A program made the position numbers and the translations under genes. Below are positions 27,384 through 36,496 of a DNA stretch of 64,000 nt, piece by piece (position 1 is the stretch's first letter; each line of letters starts with the position of its first letter). The DNA is from Xanthomonas hortorum (GTDB lineage Bacteria > Pseudomonadota > Gammaproteobacteria > Xanthomonadales > Xanthomonadaceae). Under the pieces are notes generated by a model. The model was not told where the DNA came from. It did no database searches and saw only the letters and a list, made by a program, of their open reading frames with translations. Where the stretch lies: the NCBI RefSeq assembly GCF_002940005.1, contig NZ_MDEF01000014.1. One strand, written 5' to 3'.

Positions 27384-28451
27384 ATGTCTGCCGTCCTCGC
27401 CCGCCCCGACCCCACCGACGCCGCCGCGCGCATCCGTGCGCTTGCGCGCGAGGCCGGCTTTCAACGTTGCGGCATCACCGGCATCGAGCTGGGCGAAGAC
27501 GAGGCGCATCTGCGCAGCTGGCTGGAAGAAGGCCTGTACGGGACCATGCATTGGATGGCCCAGCACGGCGACAAACGCTCGCGCCCGCAGGAGCTGGTGC
27601 CCGGCACCTTGCGGGTGTTGTCGGTGGGCATGGACTACGGCCGCAAGGACGACACTGAGGCCTGGAACACCTTGCACGACGGCCGCCGCGCCTATGTGGC
27701 GCGATATGCGCTGGGGCGCGATTACCACAAGCTGATGCGCAACCGGCTGCAGAAACTGGCCGAGCGCATCCAGGGCGAAGTCGGCGCGTTCGGCTATCGC
27801 GTATTCGTCGATTCCGCACCGGTGCTGGAGCGCGCATTGGCGCGCAACGCCGGGCTGGGCTGGATCGGCAAACACACCTGCCTGATCGATCGCAATGGCG
27901 GTTCATGGTTTTTTCTGGGCGAGATCTACCTCGATCTGCCGCTGCCCATCGATACCCCGGCCACTGCGCATTGCGGCACCTGCACGCGCTGCATCGACAT
28001 CTGCCCGACCCAGGCCATCATCGCCCCGTACCGGCTGGATGCGCGCCGCTGCATCGCCTACCTCACGATCGAACACGATGGCGCAATTCCTGAGGAGATG
28101 CGCAAACCGATCGGCAACCGCATCTTCGGCTGCGACGACTGCCAGTTGATCTGTCCCTGGAACAAGTTCGCCCAACGCACCGACGAATCCGATTTTCGTG
28201 CCCGCAACGACCTGGATGTGGCGACGCTGCCGCAGCTGTTCGCATGGGGCACGGACGAGTTCCTGCGCCGCACCGAGGGCAGCCCGATCCGCCGCAGCGG
28301 CCACGAACGCTGGCTGCGCAATATCGCAGTGGGATTGGGCAATGCGCCTGGCACGCCGGAGGTGTTGGCGGCACTGGAAGCCCGTCGCAACGACGATTCG
28401 GAACTGGTACGCGAACACGTGGGTTGGGCGCTGGCGCAACACGGCCTGTGA
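27384..28451 (+). CDS. queG: Epoxyqueuosine reductase QueG
   Basis: 355 residues. A cobalamin-binding N-terminal region and two 4Fe-4S motifs: C-G-T-C-T-R-C-I-D-I-C-P-T and C-D-D-C-Q-L-I-C-P-W-N. The catalytic Asp region is V-D-S-A-P-V-L-E-R. It performs the last step of queuosine synthesis on tRNA, reducing epoxyqueuosine. Divergent from nnrD with a 24-bp gap, as in other gammaproteobacteria. xseA follows after 54 bp. Confidence 0.95.
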   Translation: MSAVLARPDPTDAAARIRALAREAGFQRCGITGIELGEDEAHLRSWLEEGLYGTMHWMAQHGDKRSRPQELVPGTLRVLSVGMDYGRKDDTEAWNTLHDGRRAYVARYALGRDYHKLMRNRLQKLAERIQGEVGAFGYRVFVDSAPVLERALARNAGLGWIGKHTCLIDRNGGSWFFLGEIYLDLPLPIDTPATAHCGTCTRCIDICPTQAIIAPYRLDARRCIAYLTIEHDGAIPEEMRKPIGNRIFGCDDCQLICPWNKFAQRTDESDFRARNDLDVATLPQLFAWGTDEFLRRTEGSPIRRSGHERWLRNIAVGLGNAPGTPEVLAALEARRNDDSELVREHVGWALAQHGL

Positions 28452-28505
28452 GCGTCCGCGTAATGCACTCACGCATGCGCATCGCCGCTGCGGGATAATG
28501 CGCCG

Positions 28506-29867
28506 ATGGCCGACCGCAACGAACAGATCCTCACCCCCAGCCAGCTCAACACGCTGGCACGCGACCTGCTGGAAGGCAGCTTCCCGCTGGTCTGGGTGGA
28601 AGCAGAGCTGAGCAGCTTCACGCGCCCCTCCTCGGGCCATCTGTATTTCACGCTCAAGGACGCACGCGCGCAGATCCGGTGCGCGATGTTCAAGCCCAAG
28701 AGCACCTGGCTGAAGTTCCAGCCGCGCGAAGGCCTGCGCGTGCTCGCGCGCGGACGTCTCACCCTGTACGAGGCGCGCGGCGACTATCAGTTGGTGCTGG
28801 ACCACATGGAAGAAGCCGGCGAAGGCGCCCTGCGCCGCGCCTTCGACGAGCTGCGCGCACGCCTGGCCGCCGAAGGCCTGTTCGATGCCGAGCGCAAGCA
28901 GCCGTTGCCGGCGCATGTGCGGCGCCTGGCGGTGATTACCTCACCCAGCGGTGCAGCAGTGCGTGATGTGCTCAGCGTGCTGGCGCGACGTTTCCCGCTG
29001 CTAGAAGTGGACCTGCTGCCCTCGCTGGTGCAAGGCGACAGCGCCGCCGCGCAGATCACATCGCTGCTGCAGCGCGCAGACGCCGCCGGGCGCTACGACG
29101 TCATTCTGATCACCCGCGGCGGCGGCTCACTGGAAGATCTGTGGGCGTTCAACGACGAGCGCCTGGCCCGCGCAATTGCAGCCGTGCAGACACCGGTGGT
29201 GTCGGCGGTTGGCCACGAGACCGACTTCAGCCTGAGCGACTTCGTTGCAGATGTGCGTGCGCCCACGCCCTCGGTGGCCGCCGAGTTGCTGGTGCCCGAT
29301 CAACGCGAGCTGGTCGCCCGCGTGCGGCGCGCACATGCGCGCATGGCTCAGCTGCAACAACACGCGCTGGGCAACGCGATGCAGCGCGCCGACCGGCTTG
29401 CATTGCGTCTGCGTGCGCATAGCCCGCAGGCGCGGCTGCAACTGCTGCACCGCCGCCAGGAAGATGCCGGCCGCCAGTTGCGTGCACGCATGACCCAGGT
29501 ACTGGAGCGGCTGCAGGCACGTGTGCAACGTGGGCAGGCACGCCTGCATGCGCACAACCCGCAACGCGATCTGGCCAACTTGCAGCAGCGCCTGCAGGCC
29601 TTGCATCCGCAGGCAGCCATGCAGCGACGTTTGCAACACGATCAACTGCGGCTGCGTGGTCTTGCGCGCTCGCTGGAAGCGGTCAGCCCGCTGGCCACGG
29701 TTGCGCGCGGCTACGCCATCGTGACCCGACCCGTCGATGGCAGCGTGGTGCGCAGTGCTGGCGAAGTGAATCCCGGCGAGCGCCTGCGTGCGCAGCTGGC
29801 CGATGGCAGCATCGAGGTGCGGGTCGAATCCAGCGACGGCTTAAGAGTGGCTAACAAACCCGCTTGA
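28506..29867 (+). CDS. xseA: Exodeoxyribonuclease VII large subunit
   Basis: 453 residues, the usual size. An N-terminal OB-fold (L-T-P-S-Q-L-N, then W-V-E-A-E-L-S-S-F) precedes the catalytic domain with G-A-A-V-R-D, the R-G-G-G-S-L-E-D-L-W-A-F-N-D-E block near residue 205 and the H-E-T-D-F block. The rest is a long basic coiled-coil region ending in the conserved G-Y-A-I-V. With XseB it degrades single-stranded DNA in both directions. The small subunit gene is not in the window. A spacer with repeats follows. Confidence 0.96.
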   Translation: MADRNEQILTPSQLNTLARDLLEGSFPLVWVEAELSSFTRPSSGHLYFTLKDARAQIRCAMFKPKSTWLKFQPREGLRVLARGRLTLYEARGDYQLVLDHMEEAGEGALRRAFDELRARLAAEGLFDAERKQPLPAHVRRLAVITSPSGAAVRDVLSVLARRFPLLEVDLLPSLVQGDSAAAQITSLLQRADAAGRYDVILITRGGGSLEDLWAFNDERLARAIAAVQTPVVSAVGHETDFSLSDFVADVRAPTPSVAAELLVPDQRELVARVRRAHARMAQLQQHALGNAMQRADRLALRLRAHSPQARLQLLHRRQEDAGRQLRARMTQVLERLQARVQRGQARLHAHNPQRDLANLQQRLQALHPQAAMQRRLQHDQLRLRGLARSLEAVSPLATVARGYAIVTRPVDGSVVRSAGEVNPGERLRAQLADGSIEVRVESSDGLRVANKPA

Positions 29868-29888
29868 GCGCTGTCTCGACATGTCGAT

Positions 29889-30115
29889 CAGTCGAGGGCG
29901 CGGTGCCCTCACCGCACCAGACAGTTTGCTGGCTACTTTGTTGAAAGCCATGCACACCGACCATCGCGACTGGTCCTTGCCCGCCCACCGTCGCGGGACC
30001 TTACGCGGCATGGATGCCGCGTTAAGAGCTTACACGGACGTACTTGCTGCGTGTCCCGCGATGGTGGGCGGGCAAGGGCCCTGCAGCCAACTTGCAAATC
30101 AGCCGCTCTGCAAGT
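29889..30115. repeat. Dispersed palindromic repeat, copy C (module 1 deleted)
   Basis: Module 2 is complete (about 29968-30082) and nearly identical to that of copy B. Module 1 is gone: the sequence runs GGGCGCGGTGCCCTCACCG directly into CACCAGACAG, whereas copy B has 87 bp between these points. The lost segment is bounded by CACCG direct repeats. The spacer 29868-30376 between convergent xseA and the virJ remnant holds no gene; GGCTAACAAA lies at the xseA end. Confidence 0.85.
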
Positions 30116-30189
30116 GATGTATCCGAGGTGTTCGATCACTCCAGGACAAACGAGAATTCGCGTCGTAGCGTCGTAGCGTCGTCGAAATG

Positions 30190-30335
30190 CAATCAAATGC
30201 TTGGTTCAAAAGTTCAGTGCGTCGAGAGCGCAAGGCCCTCACCGCTCGCGGGACACGCGGTGAATCAGTCCATGAAGAATGCTTGGAGGCATCCATGCCA
30301 CCAAGGGTCCCGCAAGCGGTGAGGACATCGCACCT
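30190..30335. repeat. Dispersed palindromic repeat, copy D (module 1 only, diverged)
   Basis: This second unit in the same spacer has only module 1, starting with the AATCAAA flank and GTCGAGAGCG and ending GGTGAGGACATCGCACC. Outer arms (CCCTCACCGCTCGCGGGAC and GTCCCGCAAGCGGTGAGG) still pair over about 18 bp. The inner hairpin has decayed to GGAGGCAT/ATGCCACC. Confidence 0.75.
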
Positions 30336-30376
30336 GGCAACTCGATCGTGTGCTGTTCTGTTAGTCGCGTCGCCCC

Positions 30377-31639
30377 TCAACCACTGCTGGGCGTGGACGT
30401 CTGCACCGCATGCTGCCAGCCTTGCAGCAGCACTCCGGCGAGCACCGCAGGATCATGATCGAAGTGATGGCCACCCGGGCGCGCAACCACCTCCACGCCG
30501 CGTGCGCGTAACTCAGGGCACAGCGTGTCCTTTTCCTGATCGCCGTAGATGCATTGCAGACGATGCGCGTCCAGCGACTGGATCGCCGGTTCCACATCGC
30601 GCTCGGCATCGTTGTGCCACCCCAGCCAGCCGCCGACGCGCACCTTGAAATCGGCCTGGTGACCAAGGCCGAGCAAGCTGACGAATTGCACCGAGGCACG
30701 CTGCTGCGGCGACAGCTCAGGATAGGCGAACGGCAACACGTCGGCGCCGAACGAGTAGCCCACCAAGGCGACGTGTTGGATATGCCAGCGCTGCCGATAC
30801 GTGGCGATCACCCGATCCAGATCCGCCCCGACCTGCTGCGGCGTGCGGCTGCCCCAGAAGTAGCGCAGGCTGTTCCAGCCCACCACCGACACGCCCTGCT
30901 GCTACAACTGCGCAGCGATGCCTTTGTCCAGCTCGCGCCAGCCACCATCGCCGGACAGCATCACCACCAAGCGGTCGCTGCCGGGCGCATGCAGTTCCAC
31001 CAACGGCAGATCGCCCACCCCTTGCGCCTGCGCTGCCTGGAAATGGCCAAGGGTGGCGGCGGCAATCTGCATCGGGTTGGCATCGTCGACCAGATCATCA
31101 AGAAAGCCCTGATTCGCATCGGGCACATCGCGGGAACAGGCCAGGCCGACATCGCTGGTGCCGCCATCGGCGACAACCGCGCCACCCAGCACGTCCGGCG
31201 CGGCCGAGGCCAGCGCCTGGCGTGCCAGCACCGCACCATCGCCCTGCCCCACCAGCACCGGCGGCAGGAACGCATCCACGTGCTCGGCGCGCAGCAACTT
31301 CTTGCCCAGCCGCTCGGCATCGTCGGCTAGCGAGCTACAGGCGGCGCGGTGAGACCGCACACGTTCGCGGTAGCTGGCGGTGTCGATCACCGCGACCAAC
31401 GCGCCGTCGTTGCTCAACATCTCGGCAAGCCGCTGGCCGTCCTGGGGATGGCCGCTGTCGGGCAACAGCACCACCATCGCCTTGGGTGTGCCCTCGGGGC
31501 GCACCACTTCGACCGAGCCGTAATGCCCGGCAGTGTTTCCATCCTGCAGATGCCGCGCTACCGCGTAGCCGCTGCCACCGATCAGCAGCACTGCGATCAG
31601 CCAACGAAACAAACGGATTCCCCAGCTCATCGCAGCCAT
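30377..31639 (-). pseudogene. virJ: AcvB/VirJ-family gene interrupted by a premature stop
   Basis: Two open segments in one frame (31639-30902 and 30892-30377) together make a 420-codon virulence-associated VirJ/AcvB protein. A single TAG at 30902-30904 splits them; the codons around it read G-I-A-A-Q-L-stop-Q-Q-G-V-S-V-V-G-W. A CAG to TAG transition would explain it. The upstream segment has an N-terminal membrane anchor and L-S-G-D-G-G-W; the downstream segment has the nucleophile elbow G-Y-S-F-G-A-D and a final H-H-F-D-H. So the break separates two conserved parts of the hydrolase domain. In Agrobacterium AcvB hydrolyses lysyl-phosphatidylglycerol and VirJ affects T-DNA transfer. A sequencing error is the alternative. 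Confidence 0.85.
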
Positions 31640-31667
31640 CCTTCAGAAGTGCTGGCACTGCAGACCG

Positions 31668-31713
31668 CAGCGAACGCCCCTGGGTTCCGGAGCGGTTCGG
31701 GCGCTGTTCGCTG
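31668..31713 (-). terminator. Imperfect hairpin downstream of the SUMF1 gene
   Basis: CAGCGAAC and GTTCGCTG pair, extended inward by GCCC/GGGC with a small bulge. It lies in the 252-bp spacer between the SUMF1 lipoprotein gene and virJ. The rest of the spacer shows nothing I recognise. Confidence 0.45.
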
Positions 31714-31891
31714 GGGTTAAGCCTGCACACCGGGTGACCCGTGGTCAGCGGTAAACAACACCGGACCGGCGCTCACCGGGAAGCTGCAACCGGCGCGCGG
31801 CAATCGCACCCCGACTGGCGCCAAGAACGTCGATCTGCGCTACTGCGATCACACCCTTGGCGGCGACAGGCATGCCGCCCGGACCGCCGCC

Positions 31892-33760
31892 CTAGATACC
31901 GCGCGCCACGCGGAAGCCGATGCGCGCGCTGGTGCTATCGGAGTCCTGCGACTGCCGCCAGGCCGCACGCGTCTGCTGCGGAGAATTGGCCCAGCTGCCG
32001 CCGCGGATCATGCGCTGCCGGCAACCGGGGTTGAACCACGCCGCACCGTCGGCAGGCGCGCGCCGGTAGCTGGCATGCCAGCAGTCGGCCACCCACTCGC
32101 TCAGATTGCCGCCCATGTCGTGCAAGCCCCAGGCGTTGGCGCGAAAGCTGCCCACCGGCGCTGGTCCCCAGAAACCGTCGCCATAGCCGACAAAGCCATT
32201 GTTCCAATGCCGGCCGCTGCGCGAGACATCGTTGCCGCCGGTGAAATTACCCGCATCCAGCGGCGGCGAGCCGGCATTGCCCCACGGATAACGCCCGGTG
32301 GTGCCGGCGCGCACCGCGTATTCGAACTCGGCCTCGCTGGGCACGTGGTAATGGCGGCCGGTCTGTTCCGATAGCCAGCTCGCATAGGCTTCGGCGTCGC
32401 GGATGCTGACGTGCATCACCGGGCTGTTGGGCGCGGCCTGCGCGCCGTTGTAGTCGGATTGCCAATCCACCCCGCTGCGGCGGATGAAGTTGCCGCTGCG
32501 CTCGTCGTACACCACCGAGTGACCGCGTCGGGTGGCACGCGGGCGTGCACCAGTCGCCTCGATGAATTGACGAAACTCGGCGACGGTCACTTCGGTGATC
32601 GACAGTGCAAAGCCCCGAGCGAAGCGCACGTAATGCGCGGGGCGCTCGTTGTCGGACGCCCCCGGCTCGGCGTCGCCTGCACCCATCTGAAACGCGCCAT
32701 GCGGCACCACGATCATCTGCGGCCCGCGCCCGCCCACTTTGAGCCCATCGGTGAACACCTGCCCGGGGCGAAAACTGCCGTAATGGGTGGCCAATTCGAG
32801 ACGACGGCGCAGATCGCCGGCCACCGGGTCGCCCGGGTCGGCGATGCGCAACACTTCGGCCAATTTCTCGCCGGCCGGCTTGAGCCCCCGCGGCGAGTTC
32901 AGATCGTGCAGGCCGGCATCGTGCAAAGCGGCGATCTGTGCGTGGCGCATGCGCTCCACGCGTGCCCGTGCATCGGCAATGGTCGGCGCGCGCTCGCGCA
33001 CCTGCCCGGCCATCTGCAACCAGTAACGCGCAGCGATGAAATCGCCTGCTTCGGCAGCCTGCTCGGCACGTGCCAGCAAGCCGCTTTCCACGGCCGCAAG
33101 TCCCTGCCGCGTGCGTGGGTTGTCGGGGTCCAGCCGGGCCGCATCGCGAAAATTCACCAGCGCGCCATTGCCGTCTTCGCCCAGCCGCCCACCGCGCAGA
33201 TCTTCTTCGCCGGCACGGTTGAAGCCGAGCACGCGCTGCGCAGTTTCAACCGCACTCTGCAGCGCGCGCACCTTGGGATCCTGCGGCGCCAGCGCCAGGG
33301 CCACGATGGCCAGCTCACGCGCCTGTTCGAGCGCATCGTCCTGGCGCTCGGTCTGTTCGATCAAGTCCTCGCCGCGCTCGATCAGCCGGCGCCGCGCCTG
33401 CTCCAGCCCGCGACGGCTGGCCGCATCCTTGCCGTCGGCACGTTGCTGGATCGCCAGATACAACGGAATCGCATCGTCGGCACTGCGAAACAGCCGATCC
33501 TCCTGCAAGGCCTGGTCGGCACGCTTGCGCGCCTGCGCCAAAGGTTCGTCGCCCAGGTCCACTGCCGGCGGTTGCCATTGCGCCACGGTCTCGGCGGATT
33601 CTTCGCCACTGATCGAGACATTCGGCTCGCTCGGCACCGCAGCTGCGGCTGCAGGTTGTGGCGCAGCGGCAGGCGCTGGCGTGGGTGCACGCGAACAGGC
33701 GCACAGGCTTAGCGCGACCAGTCCCCACGCTGCCATCCGGTTACCGCACTCACCCACCAC
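31892..33760 (-). CDS. SUMF1/FGE-domain lipoprotein with helical repeat region
   Basis: 622 residues. GTG starts at 33760/33757 are preferred over ATG 33736 because GGAAGGAG lies directly upstream of them. A short signal ends in lipobox L-C-A-C (Cys about residue 22), followed by an Ala/Pro linker. Residues about 70-340 are Arg/Ala-rich helical repeats that look TPR-like. The C-terminal about 260 residues are a formylglycine-generating-enzyme (SUMF1) fold: Q-M-G-A, E-V-T-V-A-E-F, V-S-x-x-D-A-x-A-Y-A-S-W-L, P-S-E-A-E-F-E-Y-A, G-N-L-S-E-W-V-A-D, R-G-G-S-W and G-F-R-V-A. I do not find the paired copper-binding Cys of true FGE near the end, so sulfatase activation is unlikely; ligand binding or a nonheme-iron role is possible. 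Confidence 0.82.
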   Translation of the reverse strand: MVGECGNRMAAWGLVALSLCACSRAPTPAPAAAPQPAAAAAVPSEPNVSISGEESAETVAQWQPPAVDLGDEPLAQARKRADQALQEDRLFRSADDAIPLYLAIQQRADGKDAASRRGLEQARRRLIERGEDLIEQTERQDDALEQARELAIVALALAPQDPKVRALQSAVETAQRVLGFNRAGEEDLRGGRLGEDGNGALVNFRDAARLDPDNPRTRQGLAAVESGLLARAEQAAEAGDFIAARYWLQMAGQVRERAPTIADARARVERMRHAQIAALHDAGLHDLNSPRGLKPAGEKLAEVLRIADPGDPVAGDLRRRLELATHYGSFRPGQVFTDGLKVGGRGPQMIVVPHGAFQMGAGDAEPGASDNERPAHYVRFARGFALSITEVTVAEFRQFIEATGARPRATRRGHSVVYDERSGNFIRRSGVDWQSDYNGAQAAPNSPVMHVSIRDAEAYASWLSEQTGRHYHVPSEAEFEYAVRAGTTGRYPWGNAGSPPLDAGNFTGGNDVSRSGRHWNNGFVGYGDGFWGPAPVGSFRANAWGLHDMGGNLSEWVADCWHASYRRAPADGAAWFNPGCRQRMIRGGSWANSPQQTRAAWRQSQDSDSTSARIGFRVARGI

Positions 33761-33854
33761 CTGCTCCTTCCAGTGCTCTGCCGCACGACAGGCGATCGCG
33801 ACGTTAGGCTATTCTGCGCGTTCTGCGCAAACCCTCGCTGTCGACGGAAATCAC

Positions 33855-34949
33855 GTGCCCCATTGGATCACCCACCCCTCCGAGCTGACGCAACGCCTGC
33901 ATGCAGCGCGTCCGTCCCGCATTGGCCTGGACACCGAATTCATTCGCGAACGCACCTACTGGCCGCAACTGGCGCTGGTGCAGATGGCCATCGGCGAGGA
34001 GATCCTGCTGATCGACCCGCTGATTCCGGGCATGAACGCGGCGCTTGGGGAATGGTTGACCGCCACCGATATCGTCAAGGTGATGCATAGCGCCAGCGAA
34101 GATCTGGTCACCTTCAAATGCGCCTGCGGGGTGTTGCCGCGGCCGTTGTTCGATACCCAGATCGCCGCCGCGCTGGCCGGTGTGGGCGGTGGCATGGGCT
34201 ATCAGAAGCTGGTGCAGGAAGTGACCGGCACCTTGTTGACCAAGGGCGAGACGCGCTCGGACTGGATGCGCCGCCCGCTCTCGCCCGCACAGCTCGAATA
34301 CGCCGCCGACGATGTGCGCTATCTGTTTGCAATCCATGACGAACTCAGCCGCCGTCTGACCGAGCAGGATCGCCTGGGCTGGCTGGCCGAAGATGCCGAG
34401 CGCCTGCTCGCCACGGTGGAGCACGACGATGGCGAGCGTTGGCCGCATGTGAGCCTGCGCACCGCGCAATTTTTGGAACCTGCCGCGCAGCGTCGGCTGC
34501 TGCGGCTGCTGCGCTGGCGCGATCTGCAGGCGCGTCAGAGCGACCGCCCACGCAGCTGGATCCTGGACAACGAACTGGCCAGCCAGCTGGCACGTTTTCC
34601 ACCTGACGATCTGGACGCACTGCTGCGCCAGTTCGACAAATTCCCCAAGGCACCGCGCAAGCTCGCCACCGCAGTGTGGGACGCGCTCAACACGCCGCTG
34701 CCGGACGAGGACCATGCGCCGCTGGCGCAGGCCGCCACCGACGGCAACAAGGCCGTGCTCAAGCGCTTGCAGGATGCGGTGGCGCAGCGCAGCCGCGAAC
34801 TGGGCCTGCCGGACGGCATCCTGGCCTCACGCCGGCACCTGGAGAGCCTGATCGAACAACACAGCTGGCCTGCCCCGCTGGGCCAATGGCGCCGCGAGGT
34901 GCTGGAGGCGCAAGTGCTGCCGCTGCTGGACGACGCTACCGCGCGGTGA
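33855..34949 (+). CDS. rnd: Ribonuclease D
   Basis: 364 residues from GTG 33855, which has GGAA about seven bases upstream; family members start at W-I-T-x-x-x-E-L. DEDD exonuclease motifs: D-T-E-F (residues about 24-27), H-S-A-S-E-D-L (78-84 region) with its Asp, and Y-A-A-D-D-V in the third motif with Tyr. A C-terminal HRDC domain follows (R-D-L-Q-A-R ... L-P-D-G-I-L-A-S-R-R-H-L-E). It trims tRNA and other stable RNA 3' ends. The long upstream open frame antisense to the SUMF1 gene is not part of it. Confidence 0.94.
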   Translation: MPHWITHPSELTQRLHAARPSRIGLDTEFIRERTYWPQLALVQMAIGEEILLIDPLIPGMNAALGEWLTATDIVKVMHSASEDLVTFKCACGVLPRPLFDTQIAAALAGVGGGMGYQKLVQEVTGTLLTKGETRSDWMRRPLSPAQLEYAADDVRYLFAIHDELSRRLTEQDRLGWLAEDAERLLATVEHDDGERWPHVSLRTAQFLEPAAQRRLLRLLRWRDLQARQSDRPRSWILDNELASQLARFPPDDLDALLRQFDKFPKAPRKLATAVWDALNTPLPDEDHAPLAQAATDGNKAVLKRLQDAVAQRSRELGLPDGILASRRHLESLIEQHSWPAPLGQWRREVLEAQVLPLLDDATAR

Positions 34950-35183
34950 TCGCAGTAAGGTATCGCTCGCTGTATGGTGACCGCCGGGTTGGCTGCACGG
35001 GCAGACCCTGGACGGCACCTGTCGCGGTACTGCAAAAAGCGACCGCACAGGCCCGGCGACAGGGGTTTCACACCCTGAGCAGGCGCCCGCGCAGCTAACG
35101 GCCGCCCCCGGGTCGCATGCCATAATGACGCGCGCCCTCTGGGCGGCGTCTCCACTACTTTTTTATTCCGAGGCTATACCTCT

Positions 35184-35585
35184 GTGAGCAATACCACTTC
35201 GAAACTGGATTCCATCGCACAAGCCAAAGCCAAGCTGCTGGAGGAACTGCAGAAGCTGGAAGAACAGGAGAAGACCGAGCGCGCAAGCGAAGCATCGTCT
35301 GCGCATGCCACCATCGTCTCGCTGCTCGAACAGTTCGCCGGCCACTTCAACACCAAGCAGCGCAACGATATCGCCGGTTACCTGGGTACCGGCACCGCAC
35401 GCAAGGAAGTGGTCAAGAGCGGCCGTAGCGAAGTCAAGCCGAAGTACGAACTGCCACACACCGGCGAAACCTGGTCCGGTCGCGGCCGCACCCCCAAGGC
35501 CTTCGCTGCATGGGAAGGCTCGGTGTCGTACAAGGAATGGAAGGCCAAGAACCCGGACCTCAAGTTCCCGCTGATCGGCGAGTGA
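35184..35585 (+). CDS. H-NS-family nucleoid protein
   Basis: 133 residues, starting with GTG. Residues about 5-50 are a charged, coiled-coil oligomerisation part. The C-terminal H-NS DNA-binding domain (about 88-130) has the core W-S-G-R-G-R-T-P-K-A-F (T-W-x-G-x-G-R-x-P). The Gln-Gly-Arg-like AT-hook part here is G-R-G-R. Such proteins silence AT-rich and horizontally acquired genes; in Xanthomonas, XrvA-type members influence virulence genes. I cannot say which paralogue this is. GAGG lies about eleven bases before the start. It stands alone before a tRNA gene. Confidence 0.9.
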   Translation: MSNTTSKLDSIAQAKAKLLEELQKLEEQEKTERASEASSAHATIVSLLEQFAGHFNTKQRNDIAGYLGTGTARKEVVKSGRSEVKPKYELPHTGETWSGRGRTPKAFAAWEGSVSYKEWKAKNPDLKFPLIGE

Positions 35586-35690
35586 TTGCAGCGCGTCATT
35601 GATCCGGATCGCATCTTTGACGGTGCGGTCAGACACCGCAAGCCGGCCCTTGGCGAACCGCGCGGCATGTGGTTAGAATCCAAAGTACGT

Positions 35691-35766
35691 GGGGCGGTAG
35701 CTCAGCTGGGAGAGCGTCGCGTTCGCATCGCGAAGGTCGAGGGTTCGATCCCCTTCCGCTCCACCA
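35691..35766 (+). tRNA. tRNA-Ala (anticodon CGC)
   Basis: A 76-nt cloverleaf with CCA encoded. Acceptor GGGGCGG pairs with CCGCTCC; D-stem GCTC/GAGC; anticodon stem TCGCG/CGCGA around loop TTCGCAT gives anticodon CGC, reading GCG alanine codons; T-arm GAGGG-TTCGATC-CCCTT. Discriminator A73. G3-U70 in the acceptor stem, the alanine identity element, is present. Confidence 0.95.
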
Positions 35767-35779
35767 TTGATTTTCAAAG

Positions 35780-35815
35780 AATCCTCGGCAACCACTGGTT
35801 GCCGAGGATTTTTTG
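35780..35815 (+). terminator. Rho-independent terminator after tRNA-Ala
   Basis: AATCCTCGGCAACC and GGTTGCCGAGGATT make a perfect 14-bp stem with a 3-nt loop, running into T6. It is 13 bp past the CCA end. Confidence 0.95.
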
Positions 35816-35961
35816 TTTGTCGCGGGCTGGCGGCATTCGGGTTACTCACTCGGCGCCGACCTGGGGTTGAGCGTGCGCAGCCGTGACAACGGAACCATGC
35901 CGTCAGGATCACACCGCGCGCGCTAACGTCCGTTTCTTCATTCACCCTGGACATGCACGCC

Positions 35962-36138
35962 ATGAGCAATGAGCAGAAACAGCCCGACAACGTCACAGAG
36001 AATCAGCATGGCGCTGCCGAAAGCCAGCAGGACCGTCAGCACGATGAGGCGGCCAAGCAGCGCCCGGGCCAGAAGGACTTGCAGATCGACAAAGAAAACA
36101 ACCGCCGTCCGCACGGCAACGCCGGTCAGGGTGAGTGA
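35962..36138 (+). CDS. Small hydrophilic protein of unknown function
   Basis: 58 residues from ATG 35962, very rich in Gln, Asn, Asp and Lys with no hydrophobic segment, beginning M-S-N-E-Q-K-Q-P-D-N. It looks intrinsically disordered, like small stress-related hydrophilic proteins. I cannot place it in a family. The codon pattern (GC-rich third positions) supports it over the antisense frame at 35938-36144, which encodes only a leucine-rich mirror peptide. The nearest gene is the tRNA upstream. Confidence 0.55.
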   Translation: MSNEQKQPDNVTENQHGAAESQQDRQHDEAAKQRPGQKDLQIDKENNRRPHGNAGQGE

Positions 36139-36496
36139 TGCCACTGCGATGTCGGCACGCAGTCAGCCCGGACTAAAGCGGCTGGCAAAACTACTGCGCG
36201 GCCGCCAGGCGCGCGCGGTCGGTGCTCGGAATCGGCATGTACCACTCGTACACTCCGGTTCCTGCGCGCCGCCCGCAGCCACCTAACGACCGCTCGCTAC
36301 GTTTGTTAGCCGCTCTAAAACAGCTCGATGCGTACGCGCAGTGGCTCCTGTGGCAAGATCTAGGCACGCGCTCGCCGCTAGGGTGGCTGGCGCGCTAGTT
36401 CCAACACTCAGGCGATGGCTCGGTTGTACCGGCCATCGCCGTGCTCGCACCTTGTCTTTCATCGCCTGACGGCGCCCTGTTCCGGTGGTCCTTTGC
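36139..36496. other. Gene-free spacer with a degenerate GCGGCTAACAAA repeat
   Basis: No coding potential. Near 36291-36317 the complement of AGCGGCTAACAAACG occurs (CGTTTGTTAGCCGCT), and a related AGCGGCTGGCAAAAC is at 36176-36191 in opposite orientation, so about 140 bp are bounded by inverted copies. The same word is at 2427, 29846 and 47962, each beside a palindromic repeat copy. Confidence 0.5.

Noticed and set aside
32411..33712. Long plus-strand frame antisense to the SUMF1 gene, continuing into rnd
   Set aside because: High-GC antisense read-through; no domain matches before the rnd start at 33855.
35938..36144. Antisense Leu-rich membrane-like frame opposite the small hydrophilic gene
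   Set aside because: It is the complement of Gln/Asp-rich codons, which always read as Leu/Val. Codon use favours the plus strand.
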